A DNA stretch of 64,000 bases. It comes from Hevea brasiliensis (lineage: Eukaryota > Streptophyta > Magnoliopsida > Malpighiales > Euphorbiaceae). Each line of letters opens with the position of its first letter. Within the stretch, counting starts at the first letter, position 1. The notes beneath the pieces were generated by a model. The model saw only the letters and a list, made by a program, of their open reading frames with translations. It searched no databases and had not been told where the DNA came from. Positions 1-10,292 of this stretch are shown piece after piece. Both the position numbers and the translations under genes were made by a program. Location: NCBI RefSeq assembly GCF_030052815.1, contig NC_079499.1:71191760-71255759 (forward strand), read 5' to 3'.

Positions 1-1
1 C

Positions 2-763
2 TAAAAGATTCCTAGGAACTACATGCTCTACAATAGCATCAACTTTTGGAGTTCCATTGCCCCAAACACAGAGCCGTATAACTCCAGCAAGTCCGAATCC
101 ATGGGTATCACAAGTCCAGTCCTACACTGCATGCATCGGTTAGCCGCCCACACCATAATGGGCTGTGGTGATAGCCTTGGCATGGTAAACGCCAGCTAGC
201 TATTCTTTTTGTGGTGTATGGTCATTGGGTAGCACTGCAGCACTGGCTTCTTTTTGTGCAACCACCTTTTTCGCCTCTGTCATCAGCCTACCAGGCACAT
301 CATGCTTGGTGGCCTTATCACAACTATCGCCCTCCACTTTGGATTTATTCCAGGACATTATAGGCTGTGCTTTATCAGTGGAACATCAATAATAGATCAA
401 ACCATCTGCATAGCCATGGGGATATGTAAAAAGGTGGGCAACACCTGCTACCTACTAGATGCCGAAGGGAATGCCATCCCTCGGAGAGACGAAGCACAAG
501 AAGGACCTAGCGAGACTTAACATCCACAGGCGAAATCCCAAGAGCCAATGCTTCAGGAGTCCCCCGCTTGAGTGCCTCCATACACACCACTACCCACAGA
601 CCTGGTACTCGCGTACCTACAGCGCATGGAGACCACAATTAACAACAGGATGCGAGCAATCGAGGATCGCCTCTAGGAAGCCCATAATAAGTTGGACATG
701 CTAATGGAGAGGCTCGATGAAGAGGAGCCAACATCGCCATCATCACCATCAGAGACCTTTTAG
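2..763 (+). pseudogene. Athila-type 3' ORF (env position / ATHILA ORF-1-like), decayed
   Basis: Reading frame 2 gives a recognisable but broken protein. It contains a segment reading AHTIMGCGDSLGMV, then LFFLWCM, then LGGLITTIALHFG, then a MGICKKVGNTCYL segment. This resembles the ATHILA ORF-1 type protein found downstream of pol in Athila elements. Stops interrupt it near 200 and 230, and a frame change follows about 520. The tail, in another frame, reads as a charged helical segment (YLQRMETTINNRMRAIEDRL) and ends at TAG 761-763, as expected for a coiled-coil C-terminus. It lies about 1.9 kb before the Athila 3' LTR once later insertions are removed, which fits the env-like position. The family assignment is from memory of the motif pattern. 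The start lies outside the window. The function of this ORF in Athila elements is not established. Confidence 0.5.
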
Positions 764-814
764 AGTTAGGACTATAGGATAAGTTCTTTATTGTAAAATC
801 TTACATACCTTAGT
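764..814 (+). other. Start of Athila 3' untranslated region
   Basis: Short AT-rich stretch between the end of the broken Athila ORF and the first TRIM. Its last five bases (TTAGT, 810-814) are the left target-site duplication of the TRIM. Confidence 0.5.
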
Positions 815-965
815 TGTAATGGCCCAGCCCACTAGTGATATTGTCTGCTCTGGGCCGAAGCCCTCACGGTTTTAAAACGCGCCACTAGGAGTTATGAACC
901 ACCAACTTATAAACCCAGCATCTCTCCTGTGTTTTATCGATGTGGGATTTGCCTAGGGTGTTACA
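815..965 (-). repeat. TRIM 1 3' LTR
   Basis: A 151-bp terminal repeat, downstream in the minus-strand sense. The polypurine tract abuts it at 966-978. Confidence 0.9.
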
Positions 966-1055
966 ATCCACCCCCCTTATGGGACTCAGCGTCCTCGTTG
1001 AGGTTTGCCCCACCATCATTAAAGGTTGCACACGGAGCGGCTCTGATACCACAAA

Positions 1056-1206
1056 TGTAATGGCCCGACCCACTAGTGATATTGTCCGCTCTAGGCCAAA
1101 GCCCTCACAGTTTTAAAACGTGTCACTAGGAGTTAAAAACCACCAACTTATAAACCCAGCATCTCTCCCGTGTTTTGTCGATGTGGGATTTGCCTAGGGT
1201 GTTACA
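1056..1206 (-). repeat. TRIM 1 5' LTR
   Basis: A 151-bp terminal repeat, upstream in the minus-strand sense. The primer-binding site lies at 1040-1051, four bases away. Confidence 0.9.
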
Positions 1207-2221
1207 TTAGTCCTAAATTGCAATTATAGGTCTCTTTTATTTGCTTTATATCCAAACTTTTCAGTGCTTAGTAAATAATATGCTTTCTTATAATCTTTGT
1301 ACATTTTCTCTAATTTTGCCTATTATGTTAACATTGAGGACAATGTCTGGTTTGAGTTTGGGGAGGGGAACTACTGCATTTCATGTCTTGCATATCATTA
1401 CATGCATATCATTACATTATTTAAATTTAGCTATATTATTTTTGTGTATCAAAATTCCAGAAAAATATTGAAAATTTTTGAAAATTTTGAACTTTGAATT
1501 GTGAAACTTAGAATTATAACCAATTTCTAGCAAGCTAATAATTGGACTCCACGGGATAGAGGAATGAACATATCTGGATAGGCAAAAAGGGATTTTAACA
1601 TATTGTCTGTGAAAAACCTAATCTCTTTAGTAGAACTAGACTAGTTAAACCCCTTCACAGCCATTAAACTGTCACATTGAACTTGTAAAAGTAAGCGAAA
1701 ATTTTTGAAATACAAGCAAACCTAAAAATGCCTTAGCAGCTCTATAACATATCTCTTGGACCTATCAAGGTGAAATCCTAACATATGCTTGATGAAGAAA
1801 TAATTAAGGCATTCTTTGCTATAGCCTCACTAAGCCTTAGCCACCCCTAATTAAAATGTATATCCCTTGTAGCTAACTTGAAGCCTATATTTATCCCTTA
1901 GATTTTCCTTGCTTACCCATATTATTTACCTAGCCCCATAGCCTAAACACATACCTACCCTTTTGAGGAAGCTAAATGCATAAGTAAAAAGTATATTAAA
2001 GTGAAAAAAGAAAATGGAGGGAGGATGAAGAACTTGAGAAAGAGTGCAAGTGTGAATTTGAAACCAAAGAAAAGTCTACCTTCCTAACCCAACAAAAGCA
2101 GTGAGTTTGGGGGAGAAGACAAAAGGGACTTAAATAAAAAAAATAAAGAAAAAGAGAAGAGAAAAAGGAAGTCTCAAAAATCATGAAAGCATGCTTGGCA
2201 CTATAAAAACTAAAAGCCCTT
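1207..2221 (+). other. Athila 3' untranslated region, first part
   Basis: No coding signal beyond chance ORFs. The stretch carries ACATTGAGGACAATG (1331-1345, a small inverted repeat) followed by GTTTGAGTTTGGGGAGGGG (about 1350-1368), a pattern I associate with the 3' region of Athila elements. A second GAGTTTGGGGGAG copy lies near 2103. It is interrupted at 2221 by gypsy A and resumes at 13728. Its last five bases, CCCTT (2217-2221), are the left target-site duplication of gypsy A. Confidence 0.55.
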
Positions 2222-4868
2222 TGTCACAACTTACCCCTCTGTAAGTCATGACATGATCCCATAGTATACCTAATGAATTACCGACTTCATCTACCGATAA
2301 CCCATTAAATACACTAAAAAGGATTTTAAAACAATTTTCTTACTTTTTGAAAGTGACAAGCTTTATAATGGGTATTAAAAACATTTAATTGAGTTTAAAA
2401 ACTAGTTAAAATTTTTGTCTATTTTTATTTTTATGCAACTTTTGAAAAATTTTCGGTAGAGTACCGTATATATTTGGGAAAAACAGTTTTTCAAATATCT
2501 GTAAAAACACTTTCAATAATTCATTTCATTAAATCAACCACTACTATAACACAAATCAACATCATTTCTCCCAACTCCATAATTCAATATAAATAAATCA
2601 CAATTCATTTCATGTGCTTTGCAAAAAGAAATTTAAAGAGCATTTTATGTTGTGCACAAACCTTATGTAAGTTGCCTCTTGGCCTTGACTCGATGCCTCG
2701 AGTTCTTTCCCGGTATTTTTTTCAACTGAAACACACAATTTTATAGTGTTTCAGTATCATAATTTATCATAAGTCCAAAAATAAATTTAAATCGATTTAT
2801 ATCTAGCTTTAATATGCTTAACTTGACGTTATTTAAAATTTGTATTTCGGGGTTACTATTCACGATACTATTCAAGTCAAATTATTGACTTTCTCATGCT
2901 TAATAGGTATGGGAATTTTAATTTCACCCACGTACCACATTTTGGTTACCTAACTTGTTGCTTTTGATTGTTTCCTCAAATTTTAAGTCTCATAAGTGAA
3001 ATTTCCAAATTTCAGATTTGGTGTCCTATTTTGCACTATTCCATTGGTCATGTTGCTGTGGTAATTTGGCTAAGTTTTCTTCATAGAAGTTGTTCCTTAT
3101 TATCTTAAATTTATTTCCCTTTTTGAATCACTCCATTTGGAGTTTTTTAGCCCAAGTTATGACTATTTGAATGGTACTGGCCGGATTTAGTATTACCCAG
3201 AATTCTAGGCATTTTCTGGATATTGGCAGTTTTTGGTGTGTTGATTGCATGTAGTTTTTCAGATAGGTTATGGTCAAAATTTGGGTTTGTTTTCTTCATG
3301 AAAGTTGTAGGGCTATGTCTCAACTTTCTATCGATATAAAGTTCATGTCATTTGGACCTTCCTAGTCCAAGTTATGGTCATTTAAGTAACTATAGTTCAT
3401 TTGGTCATTTTTGTACAGGGCAGTGCGCCCAAATTCGGATTTTGCCTAATTGTTCACTAAGTTATGGTCATTTTCTGGGCATGATTCCTCAATGAAAAAT
3501 GGTCCATTTGGTGTCTAGTTTTATTTCCAATTGACCTCACACCAATTGGGTTTGTAAATTTTTAGTTTAGGTCCCTGAAAGGGACCTAGGTCAAGATATC
3601 TACATATTGACGTTAACCAATCCAAATTGAAACATGGTTCTAACAATTCACACACACTACAAATGGTCACAATTGACCTTTTCGCAACTCAAGTAAGGTC
3701 AATTACATCAATTGACTAATTCTTAACTTTTTCTCCAATTTTTCACATGCTCAAAACCCTAATTACATATTTGTGTAATTTAATGCCATCAAAGTGTACT
3801 TCTAATGTCTATACACCTAATTCACCTTAAATAACCAATCAAACACATCAAAATCATTCAAACCCTAATCCTTCTAGTGTTGGTCGAAAATTTCTCTAAG
3901 TCCCTTATGTATGATTTTGTTTAATTTTTACACAATTTCTACTTTAACTCACGCACATGAGCATAAATCTAAAGAGAAATTTAAGAGAATAATCTCTAAC
4001 CTCTTGGTAGCTTTTCCCTCTTCCCATATTCCACTTCTTTCATCTTCTTTTTATTGTTAATAGATGAATCAAGGTTCAAGGACAAGATTTACTTGAGAAA
4101 TCTATAATTTTTATGGCTGATTTTAGGGTTCACAAAAGCTTGGAAATGAGTTTCAATGGAGGTTAGTGAGAGAAATGAAAGAGAAGAGAGAGAGGAGGTA
4201 GGCCGGCCAAATGAAAAAGAACGGAAACAATTTTATTTTTTTTGAATTTTTAACTTTATTAATACATAATTATCCCACAATTTTAATTTTTAAATATTAG
4301 ATTGCATCATGCTTATGTCATGCATGATGTAAATAAACCTTTTTTTTTCCTTTTTCTTTTTGCATTTATTTTTTCATTAGTTCTTTAATTTAATTCCCGA
4401 TTCTGAAATTTTTTTTTCTCTGATTTTGTTGGACAATTAGTTTAAGAGTTAGGTTTAGGGGTGAATTGACCAAATTGCCCCTCGCTGTTTCAATCTGATT
4501 TGCAAGTTATTCGATATTTCTTTCGAATCCCTGACCTAATTATTTGACCTACTTAACAACTCTTTTCCACTGTGTTCGCAATAGTCCTAAGGACCATGGC
4601 GTCACATTTTCTCCATTCGAAATTTGAGTTAAGACTAACCTCGCAGTCATTTTCTGAGAAGGTCACCCATCGCTATGATTCCCAGCTCATTTAACTTTTT
4701 ATGCTTTATTTTTCTTCTTTATACTTAACTATTTAGCAATTACTAATTATTTGTATTTAGGGCTTATCTAGGTGTCTTAGATGTAATTCTAATTCTCTTA
4801 ATTGTCTGGACTGACACCAATCACCCGAATAGTAAAATGTACCAGGCTATGCAAATAGGGGTGTTAGA
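2222..4868 (-). repeat. Gypsy A 3' LTR, with an internal deletion
   Basis: 2.65 kb, against 3.43 kb for its partner. Compared with 10293-13722 it lacks the segment matching about 10659-11490 (roughly 830 bp). The break at about 2587 has CAA shared by both edges, suggesting a microhomology-mediated deletion. The terminal TTACA has mutated to TTAGA. The deleted part includes the stem-loop and putative splice acceptor present in the partner LTR. A separate stretch near 3605-3690 (around 75 bp) is present here but absent from the partner. Confidence 0.9.
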
Positions 4869-4907
4869 ATTCTCTCTCTCTCTCTCTCTCTCTCCCCCCC
4901 CCCCTAA
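4869..4907 (-). promoter_or_regulatory. Gypsy A polypurine tract, expanded into a microsatellite
   Basis: The plus strand reads (TC)n then a C run, so the minus strand is a G run followed by a (GA)n run directly abutting the 3' LTR. This is where the plus-strand primer for reverse transcription should sit. The (GA)n part is unusual compared with the short AGGGGGGAG-type tract of gypsy D. Confidence 0.75.
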
Positions 4908-4938
4908 AATAAATTTCGTCTCGAAATTCTACCTAGTA

Positions 4939-5673
4939 TCAGTCTCTGAATAGCTGTGGGTGCTGTCTCCTCATATTCTCCTCTCGTTCTTAAGTAGCCT
5001 CCTAGCCTGAATGATGGTTCCACAGCACTTTCACTAACGGTATTTGCTTGTTCTGTAGCTGCTTCACCTCATATGCTAAAATCTCTTTGGGTTCTTCCTC
5101 ATATGTGAGGTCTGGATTCACTTCAATTTCCTCCATTGGTAGTACATGAGTTGGGTCTAATCGATACCTCCTCAACATGGACACATGAAAGGCATTATGT
5201 ATCTTCTCCACCTCTGAAGGTAGTGCCAAACAATATGCCAAAGGACCCACACTTTCCAGAACCTCATATGGCCCAATGAAACGAGGACTCAGTTTCCCCT
5301 TTCTGCCAATTCTCATAATTTTCTTCTAAGTGGAAACCTTCAGGAATACTTTGTCTCCTATTGCATATTTAATATCCCTTCTCTTTAGATCAATATAGGA
5401 CTTCTGACGATCTAATGCAGCTTTGAGTCAATCTCTAACCAATCTGATTTTCTCCTCAGTCTGCTGAACAATTTCTGGCCCAATCATCTTTTTTTCATCC
5501 ACTTCATCCCAACACAACGGGGTTCTGCACTTCCTGCCATACAAAGCTTCATATGGAGGCATTTTAATGCTTGATTGCTAGCTGTTGTTGTAAGCAAACT
5601 CAATCAAAGGCAAGTGTGTGTCCCAATTGCCCTCAAACTCAATCACACAAGCCCGTAGCATGTCCTCCAAGAT
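4939..5673 (-). pseudogene. Gypsy A integrase C-terminus and chromodomain
   Basis: The end of the pol polyprotein. The best open piece (5316-5002) reads GKLSPRFIGPYEVLESVGPL and later FHVSMLRRYRLDP. These are the conserved integrase C-terminal segments of Tekay-type chromoviruses. They are followed by a chromodomain-like ending, NKQIPLVKVLWNHHSG. The frame continues through stops to HPQLFRD and TGA at 4939-4941. Chromodomains of this class are thought to direct integration to heterochromatin. Stop codons lie before 5316 and after 5002, so the domain is not expressed intact. Confidence 0.85.
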
Positions 5674-6657
5674 CTAAATTACTCTATCAGACAGGCCATC
5701 TGTCTGTGGGTGGAATGTTGCGCAGAAGTTTAATCTAGTTCCTAGGGCTCTCTGAAGACTACCCCATAATCTAGAAGTAAACCTAGGATCTCTGACTGAT
5801 ACAATGGATACTGGCACTCTATGCAGTCTTACTATCTCATCAATATATAACTTGGCCAATCTTTCTAAACTGTAATCCATCCAGACAGGCAGAAAATGAG
5901 TATACTTGGTTAGTCTATCAACAATGACCCATACTGCATCATGGCTCTTCTGTGTCCTCAGAAGTCCCATCACAAAATTCATCGTTAATCTCTCCCATTT
6001 CCATTTCAGTATTGATAGTGGATGTAACAAACCAGCTAGTACTTGATGCTCTGCCTTCACTTACTGACAAGTTAGGCATTTGGAAACAAATTCTGCCACA
6101 TCTCTTTTCATAGCCATCCACCGGTAGTGCTCTTTCAGCCCTCTATACATTTTTGTGCCACTAGGGTGCATAGTAAAAGGAGACTCACATACTTTCTTCA
6201 AAATGATCTTTATCAAGTCAATGTCATTAGGAATGCACATTCTACCTTGGTGAAGCAATAGGTCGTCATCTCTCACTGAGAACTCAAGTTTCTTGCCTTG
6301 TCTAACTTCTTCTAATAGCTTCTGATACTTTTGATCATTCTGAGCAGCCATTCTAATCTGATCAATCAACACTGGCTGTACATGCCATGCAACTACTGTT
6401 TGCCCCTCACCATTAATCTCTAAGCTGGCATGCAATACTCTCAACTCATGTACCAAAGATAAAGGATAAACCCGTAGACTTGCCATAGTCTTATGACTTA
6501 AGGCGTCAGCCACCAAATTAGCTTTTCCTGGTTGATAGTCTATCAGACAATCATAGTTTTTTTATCAACTCTAACCATCTCCTCTGTCTCAAATTCAACT
6601 CTTTCTGAGTACCCAAATACTTTAAAATCTTATGATCTGTGTAGATGTAGCACTTCT
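5674..6657 (-). pseudogene. Gypsy A RNase H end and integrase core
   Basis: This continues RNase H after the TRIM (YTDHK-type segment, then [10 protein letters not shown]), followed by VADALSHKTMASLRV and the integrase zinc-binding region ending CLTCQ (6516-6061). The core (6060-5674) holds [15 protein letters not shown], with the first catalytic aspartate. The second motif, normally SDRDPRF, reads SVRDPRF, and the glutamate motif QTDGQSERVI reads QTDGLSDRVI. So the second Asp is Val and the Glu is Asp. A stop separates the zinc region from the core. The integrase is dead by catalytic residues as well as by frame. Confidence 0.85.
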
Positions 6658-6885
6658 TATCATGACCCAGGGATGGGGTTGGGACATGCTTGTTCAACCA
6701 GCTACGCACTGGGGTGGATTCGTGTCCAACATCGAAAACGAGAAGGAAAGATTTGGGACATATATGTGGGAGCCTTCCTCACCTGGTCAGCGCACTTTTG
6801 GGAATGAAACCTCCCAAGGGACAAATCCGTGAGGCCTAGGGGCCAAAGAGGACAATACTAACTAGAGATGGATTGGGCTGTTACA
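6658..6885 (+). repeat. TRIM 2 5' LTR
   Basis: A 228-bp terminal repeat with the terminal TG mutated to TA. The primer-binding site follows at 6889. Confidence 0.88.
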
Positions 6886-6959
6886 TTGTGGTATCAAAGC
6901 TAGACTCCCTCTAGTACGGTGTATGGGGCGAGGATGCACCAGGCGGAAGCTGGTGGGCT

Positions 6960-7187
6960 TGTCATGACCCAGGGATGGGGTTGGGACATGCTTGTTCAAC
7001 CAGCTACGCACTGGGGTGGATTCGTGTCCCACATCGGAAACGGGAAGGAAAGATTTGGGCCATATATGTGAGAGCCTTCCTCACCTGGTCAACGCACTTT
7101 TGGGAATGAAACCTCCCAAGGGACAAATCTGTGAGGCCCACGGGCCAAAGCAGACAATATTGACTAGAGATGGATTGGGCTATTACA
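6960..7187 (+). repeat. TRIM 2 3' LTR
   Basis: A 228-bp terminal repeat with intact TG and CA ends. The right TSD copy is at 7188-7192. Confidence 0.88.
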
Positions 7188-8990
7188 CTTCTCCCCATAC
7201 AAATAGTGTCCCCAGATTTAAGAGCAAATACAATAGCTACTAGCTCTAAGTCATGTGTTGGATAATTCCTCTCATGCGGTTTCAGCTGGCGTGATGCATA
7301 GGCAATGACATTCCGTTCTTGCATAATACACAGCTTAACCCATTGTGAGAAGCGTCACTGTAACCAGTATACTCTTTACCTGGGGTAGGTAAAGTAAGGA
7401 CTGGAGCTTCAGTCAAACATTTCTTCAACTCATCAAAACTCTATTGGCATTTATCCGTCCACTAAAATTTCACATCTTTTCGAAGTAGCTTAGTCAATGG
7501 AGATGCCAACATGGAGAACCCCTTCACAAATCGGCGGTAGTATCCAGCTAAACCCAGAAAACTGCGAATCTCTGTGATATTTCTGAGTGGTCTCTAATTA
7601 AGGACAGCTTCTATCTTACGTGGATCTACGTTTGATGCCCTCTGTCGATACTATGTGCCCCAAGAAGGATATTTCCTTCAGCCAAAATTCATAATTCGAT
7701 AATTTTTGCATATAGCTGTTTCTCCCTCAAAGTCTGCAATATAATCAGTAGATGTCTATCATACTCCTCTGCACCCCTCGAGTAAACCAATATATCATCT
7801 ATGAATACCACAACAAACTGGTCGAGGTATAGTCTGAAGATAGTGTTCATCAGATCCATAAAAATAGTCAGAGCATTAGTTAACCCGAATGGCATGACCA
7901 AGAACTCATAATGGCCATAGTGGGTTCTAAAAGCAGTTTTAGGGATACTCTGCTCTTGTACTTTCAGCTAATAATAACTCGATCTCAAGTCTATCTTGGA
8001 GAACATAGCTGCACCTCTCAACTGATCAAACAAGTCATCAATGTGGGGCAATGGATATCTATTCTTTATTGTCACCTTATTCAATTGTCAGTAGTCAATA
8101 CATAAGTGGAGATTGCCATCTTTCTTCTTAACAAACAACACTGGCGCTCCCCAAAGTGACACACTAGGGCGGATAAAGCCCTTGTCAAGCAGCTCTTGCA
8201 ACTGCACTTTCAATTCTTTCAATTCTGCTAGTGTCATTCTATATGGTGTTATTGAGATTGGGTCCACACCAGGCATAACATCAATCTCAAACTGCACCTC
8301 TCTTTTCGGAGGTAGTCCTGACAACTCATCAAGGAACACATATGAAAAGTCACATACTGTAGGAATGTCTCTTAATACTGGACTCCTCATTTGGGTGTCT
8401 ATCACATGTGCTAAGTATGCTTCACACCCCTTTCTGATCATCCTTCTGGCTAGTGCAGCCGAAATGATGTTTGATGGTAGTAACTGCCTCTCCCCATGTA
8501 TTACCACATCACCATATAGAGGGAGACCAAAAGTGACTGTTTTCAGTCTACAGTCAATCATGGCGTGATGCCTGGCTAACCAATCCATGCCTAAGATGAT
8601 GTCATAATCTCTAAAGGGCATTTCAATCAAATCTGACAAAAAAACATGTCCTTGGATCACCAAAGGAAAATCTCTATATATTCGGTTGACCCGGACCTCT
8701 TGTCCTAACGGACTTATTACTAGGACTTTAAAACCCATTTTGACACACGAAACAGCAAGGGAACTGACTATGCTAGCACTGACATACGAATGGGTTGAAC
8801 CCAGATCAAATAACATAGAGACATCCTGATAAGAGATAGAGAAAGTGCTGGCTACAATATCGGAAGTCTCAGCCTCTTCCCACTGTCTCACAGTGTAAAC
8901 TCTGGCCAGAGCACTCCCTTGTACTGATTGGCTAACGGTAACCTAACTTCCAGAAGCATTGCCTCTACCTCTGCCTCTTCCTCTGCTAAA
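7188..8990 (-). pseudogene. Gypsy A protease, reverse transcriptase and start of RNase H
   Basis: The upstream part (8891-8088) begins with a retropepsin-like segment, LFDLGSTHSYVSASIV (the DxGS motif keeps its aspartate). It then runs to the start of reverse transcriptase, [17 protein letters not shown], where a stop replaces the next arginine. A second open piece (7901-7689) holds [13 protein letters not shown], the FIDD catalytic motif, with both aspartates present. RNase H follows (7324 onward: [19 protein letters not shown], then [12 protein letters not shown]) and is cut by TRIM 2 at 7187. There are stops and at least one frameshift between these pieces. Confidence 0.88.
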
Positions 8991-10108
8991 CCAGTTGTGA
9001 ACCTCTGGTAGCAGAACTCTAAATAGACCCTTCTGCAGTAGTAGGAGCTAGCCCAAATCTATGGGCACTAGTGCAGTCCTTAGCTGGATGACCTGTGCCT
9101 CCACAGTTAAAGCAAGCTTCTGTAGCCCAATAGTATTCTCCCCCATGAGTCTTGCTACATGTCTCACAAGGGCAGGGAGGATATGAACCCCTGGTCGACT
9201 ACTAACTAGATCTAGGGGGTCTCTGTCCAGAGAATCTACCCCTTCTAAACCTTCCTCCTCTATCAGATCCCCTAAATTTCTTTCTTTTTCTAGTATTGAC
9301 ATTGGAACTTCGCTCAACTGATTTTCACCTTTATCTTTCTCTGATTTTTCAGTCTTCTCAGATTTCTCTTTCACTGGTGTCACTTCTAATTTAATTCTTT
9401 CTACTTCCAGTGCTTGAGACATGAGTTTCAGAGAAGTTGCTGTATTTAAAGCCGACCACTTATAATCTTAAACTAGGCTTCAGGCTGGTTTTAAACCTCT
9501 TGCACCTTTCTTTGTTGGTAGACAGGAGACTCTCAGCATAGTGGCTTAAGTGGGAGAACTCCCTCTCATACTCTGCCAATGATCTATTGCCTTGTTTCAG
9601 ACTCAAAAATTCTTGCAATTTCTAATCCACATATACATCTGGATATATTTCTGTCTGAACTCTCTGATGAAGTCATCCTAGGTCAATACTGGGGGATGAT
9701 CTTCCACCAGTTATACACATCCCCTTGCAGCAAAGACACTAAATATTCAAACTTTAATTCATCCAGGCAGTGCAGTTTCTTAAATACTCTGTCCATTCTT
9801 TCCAGCAATTGCTCTACCTCTAGAGGGTCTACTATACCCTTAAATTCTATCGCCCCATATTTCAACAGCTTATCGTACTGTCTGACTGGAGCTTGAGGTT
9901 GCACCATAGGAGTCTGGGGTGGAGCTTGAGCAGGCATACCCCCAGCCATATGTTGAAACATTGCAGCCATCTGTTGGGCTAATTGTGCCGAAAATTATGG
10001 CATTTGTGGGGCTGGTGCCACTGACCCACTAACATTTTGGAGAGCTGGGGCTTCTCCTTGGGCCTCAGCATCTACTAACTGCTCAACTGAGTGATCCCCT
10101 TCTTCCAT
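8991..10108 (-). pseudogene. Gypsy A gag
   Basis: The start ATG is taken at 10108 (MEEGDHSVEQ), because gypsy D starts with MEEGDRSVNQ at the same place. A TAA at 9997-9995 breaks the frame. The next open part (9970-9683) includes LERMDRVFKKLHC and YNWW, the gag core of Tekay-type elements. A zinc knuckle, CFNCGGTGHPAKDC, is encoded at 9114-9073 with all four ligands present. It lies out of frame with the long open piece 9422-9048, so a frameshift separates them. Gag forms the particle and binds RNA. Confidence 0.85.
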
Positions 10109-10272
10109 TTCAGTTTGGAGTTAGGATATCTTTTGAACACAAGGAGATTTTCCTCCATTAGTTCATATTTATGATGTAATGCACTGTATGTAACAAATAA
10201 GGACATTGAGTAGTTGTACTTATCAAAGAAAAGACACAAATTCACAAGTCAAAACACACTTCAAAAAAATTC

Positions 10273-10284
10273 GCTTTGATACCA
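10273..10284 (-). promoter_or_regulatory. Gypsy A primer-binding site
   Basis: The minus strand reads TGGTATCAAAGC, one base from the initiator methionine tRNA complement TGGTATCAGAGC. It sits eight bases inside the 5' LTR end at 10293. Confidence 0.85.
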
Positions 10285-10292
10285 CTAAAACA

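Larger units (their letters stand above)
815..1206 (-). mobile_element. TRIM 1: complete miniature LTR retrotransposon
   Basis: Two 151-bp direct repeats (815-965 and 1056-1206) flank only 90 bp. On the minus strand each repeat begins TGTAACACCCTAGGC and ends in TTACA. Just inside the minus-strand 5' LTR is TGGTATCAGAGC (1040-1051), which matches the 3' end of initiator methionine tRNA. Just before the 3' LTR is a purine run, AAGGGGGGTGGAT (966-978). The element is bounded by identical TTAGT at 810-814 and 1207-1211. It has no coding capacity, so it must be mobilised by another element's proteins. By my count the two LTRs differ at 12 of 151 positions, so the insertion is not recent. It landed in the Athila 3' untranslated region. 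Confidence 0.93.
6658..7187 (+). mobile_element. TRIM 2: complete miniature LTR retrotransposon inside gypsy A
   Basis: Two 228-bp direct repeats (6658-6885 and 6960-7187) surround 74 bp. The right copy starts TGTCATGACCC; the left has TATCATGACCC, a G-to-A change in the terminal TG. Both end in TTACA. TGGTATCAAAGC (6889-6900), four bases inside the left repeat, is the primer-binding site. A purine-rich AGGCGGAAGCTGGTGGGC precedes the right repeat. TSD CTTCT is at 6653-6657 and 7188-7192. Comparison with intact gypsy D sequence around 46261-46280 confirms that removing the element and one CTTCT restores the continuous RNase H region. By my count the LTRs differ at about 15 of 228 positions. 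No coding capacity. Confidence 0.93.

Noticed and set aside
815..1206. Cassandra-type TRIM with a 5S promoter
   Set aside because: The LTRs show no 5S rRNA internal promoter sequence that I can recognise.
1996..2184. Ser/Phe-rich minus-strand ORF
   Set aside because: It is the complement of a purine-rich low-complexity stretch in the Athila untranslated region.
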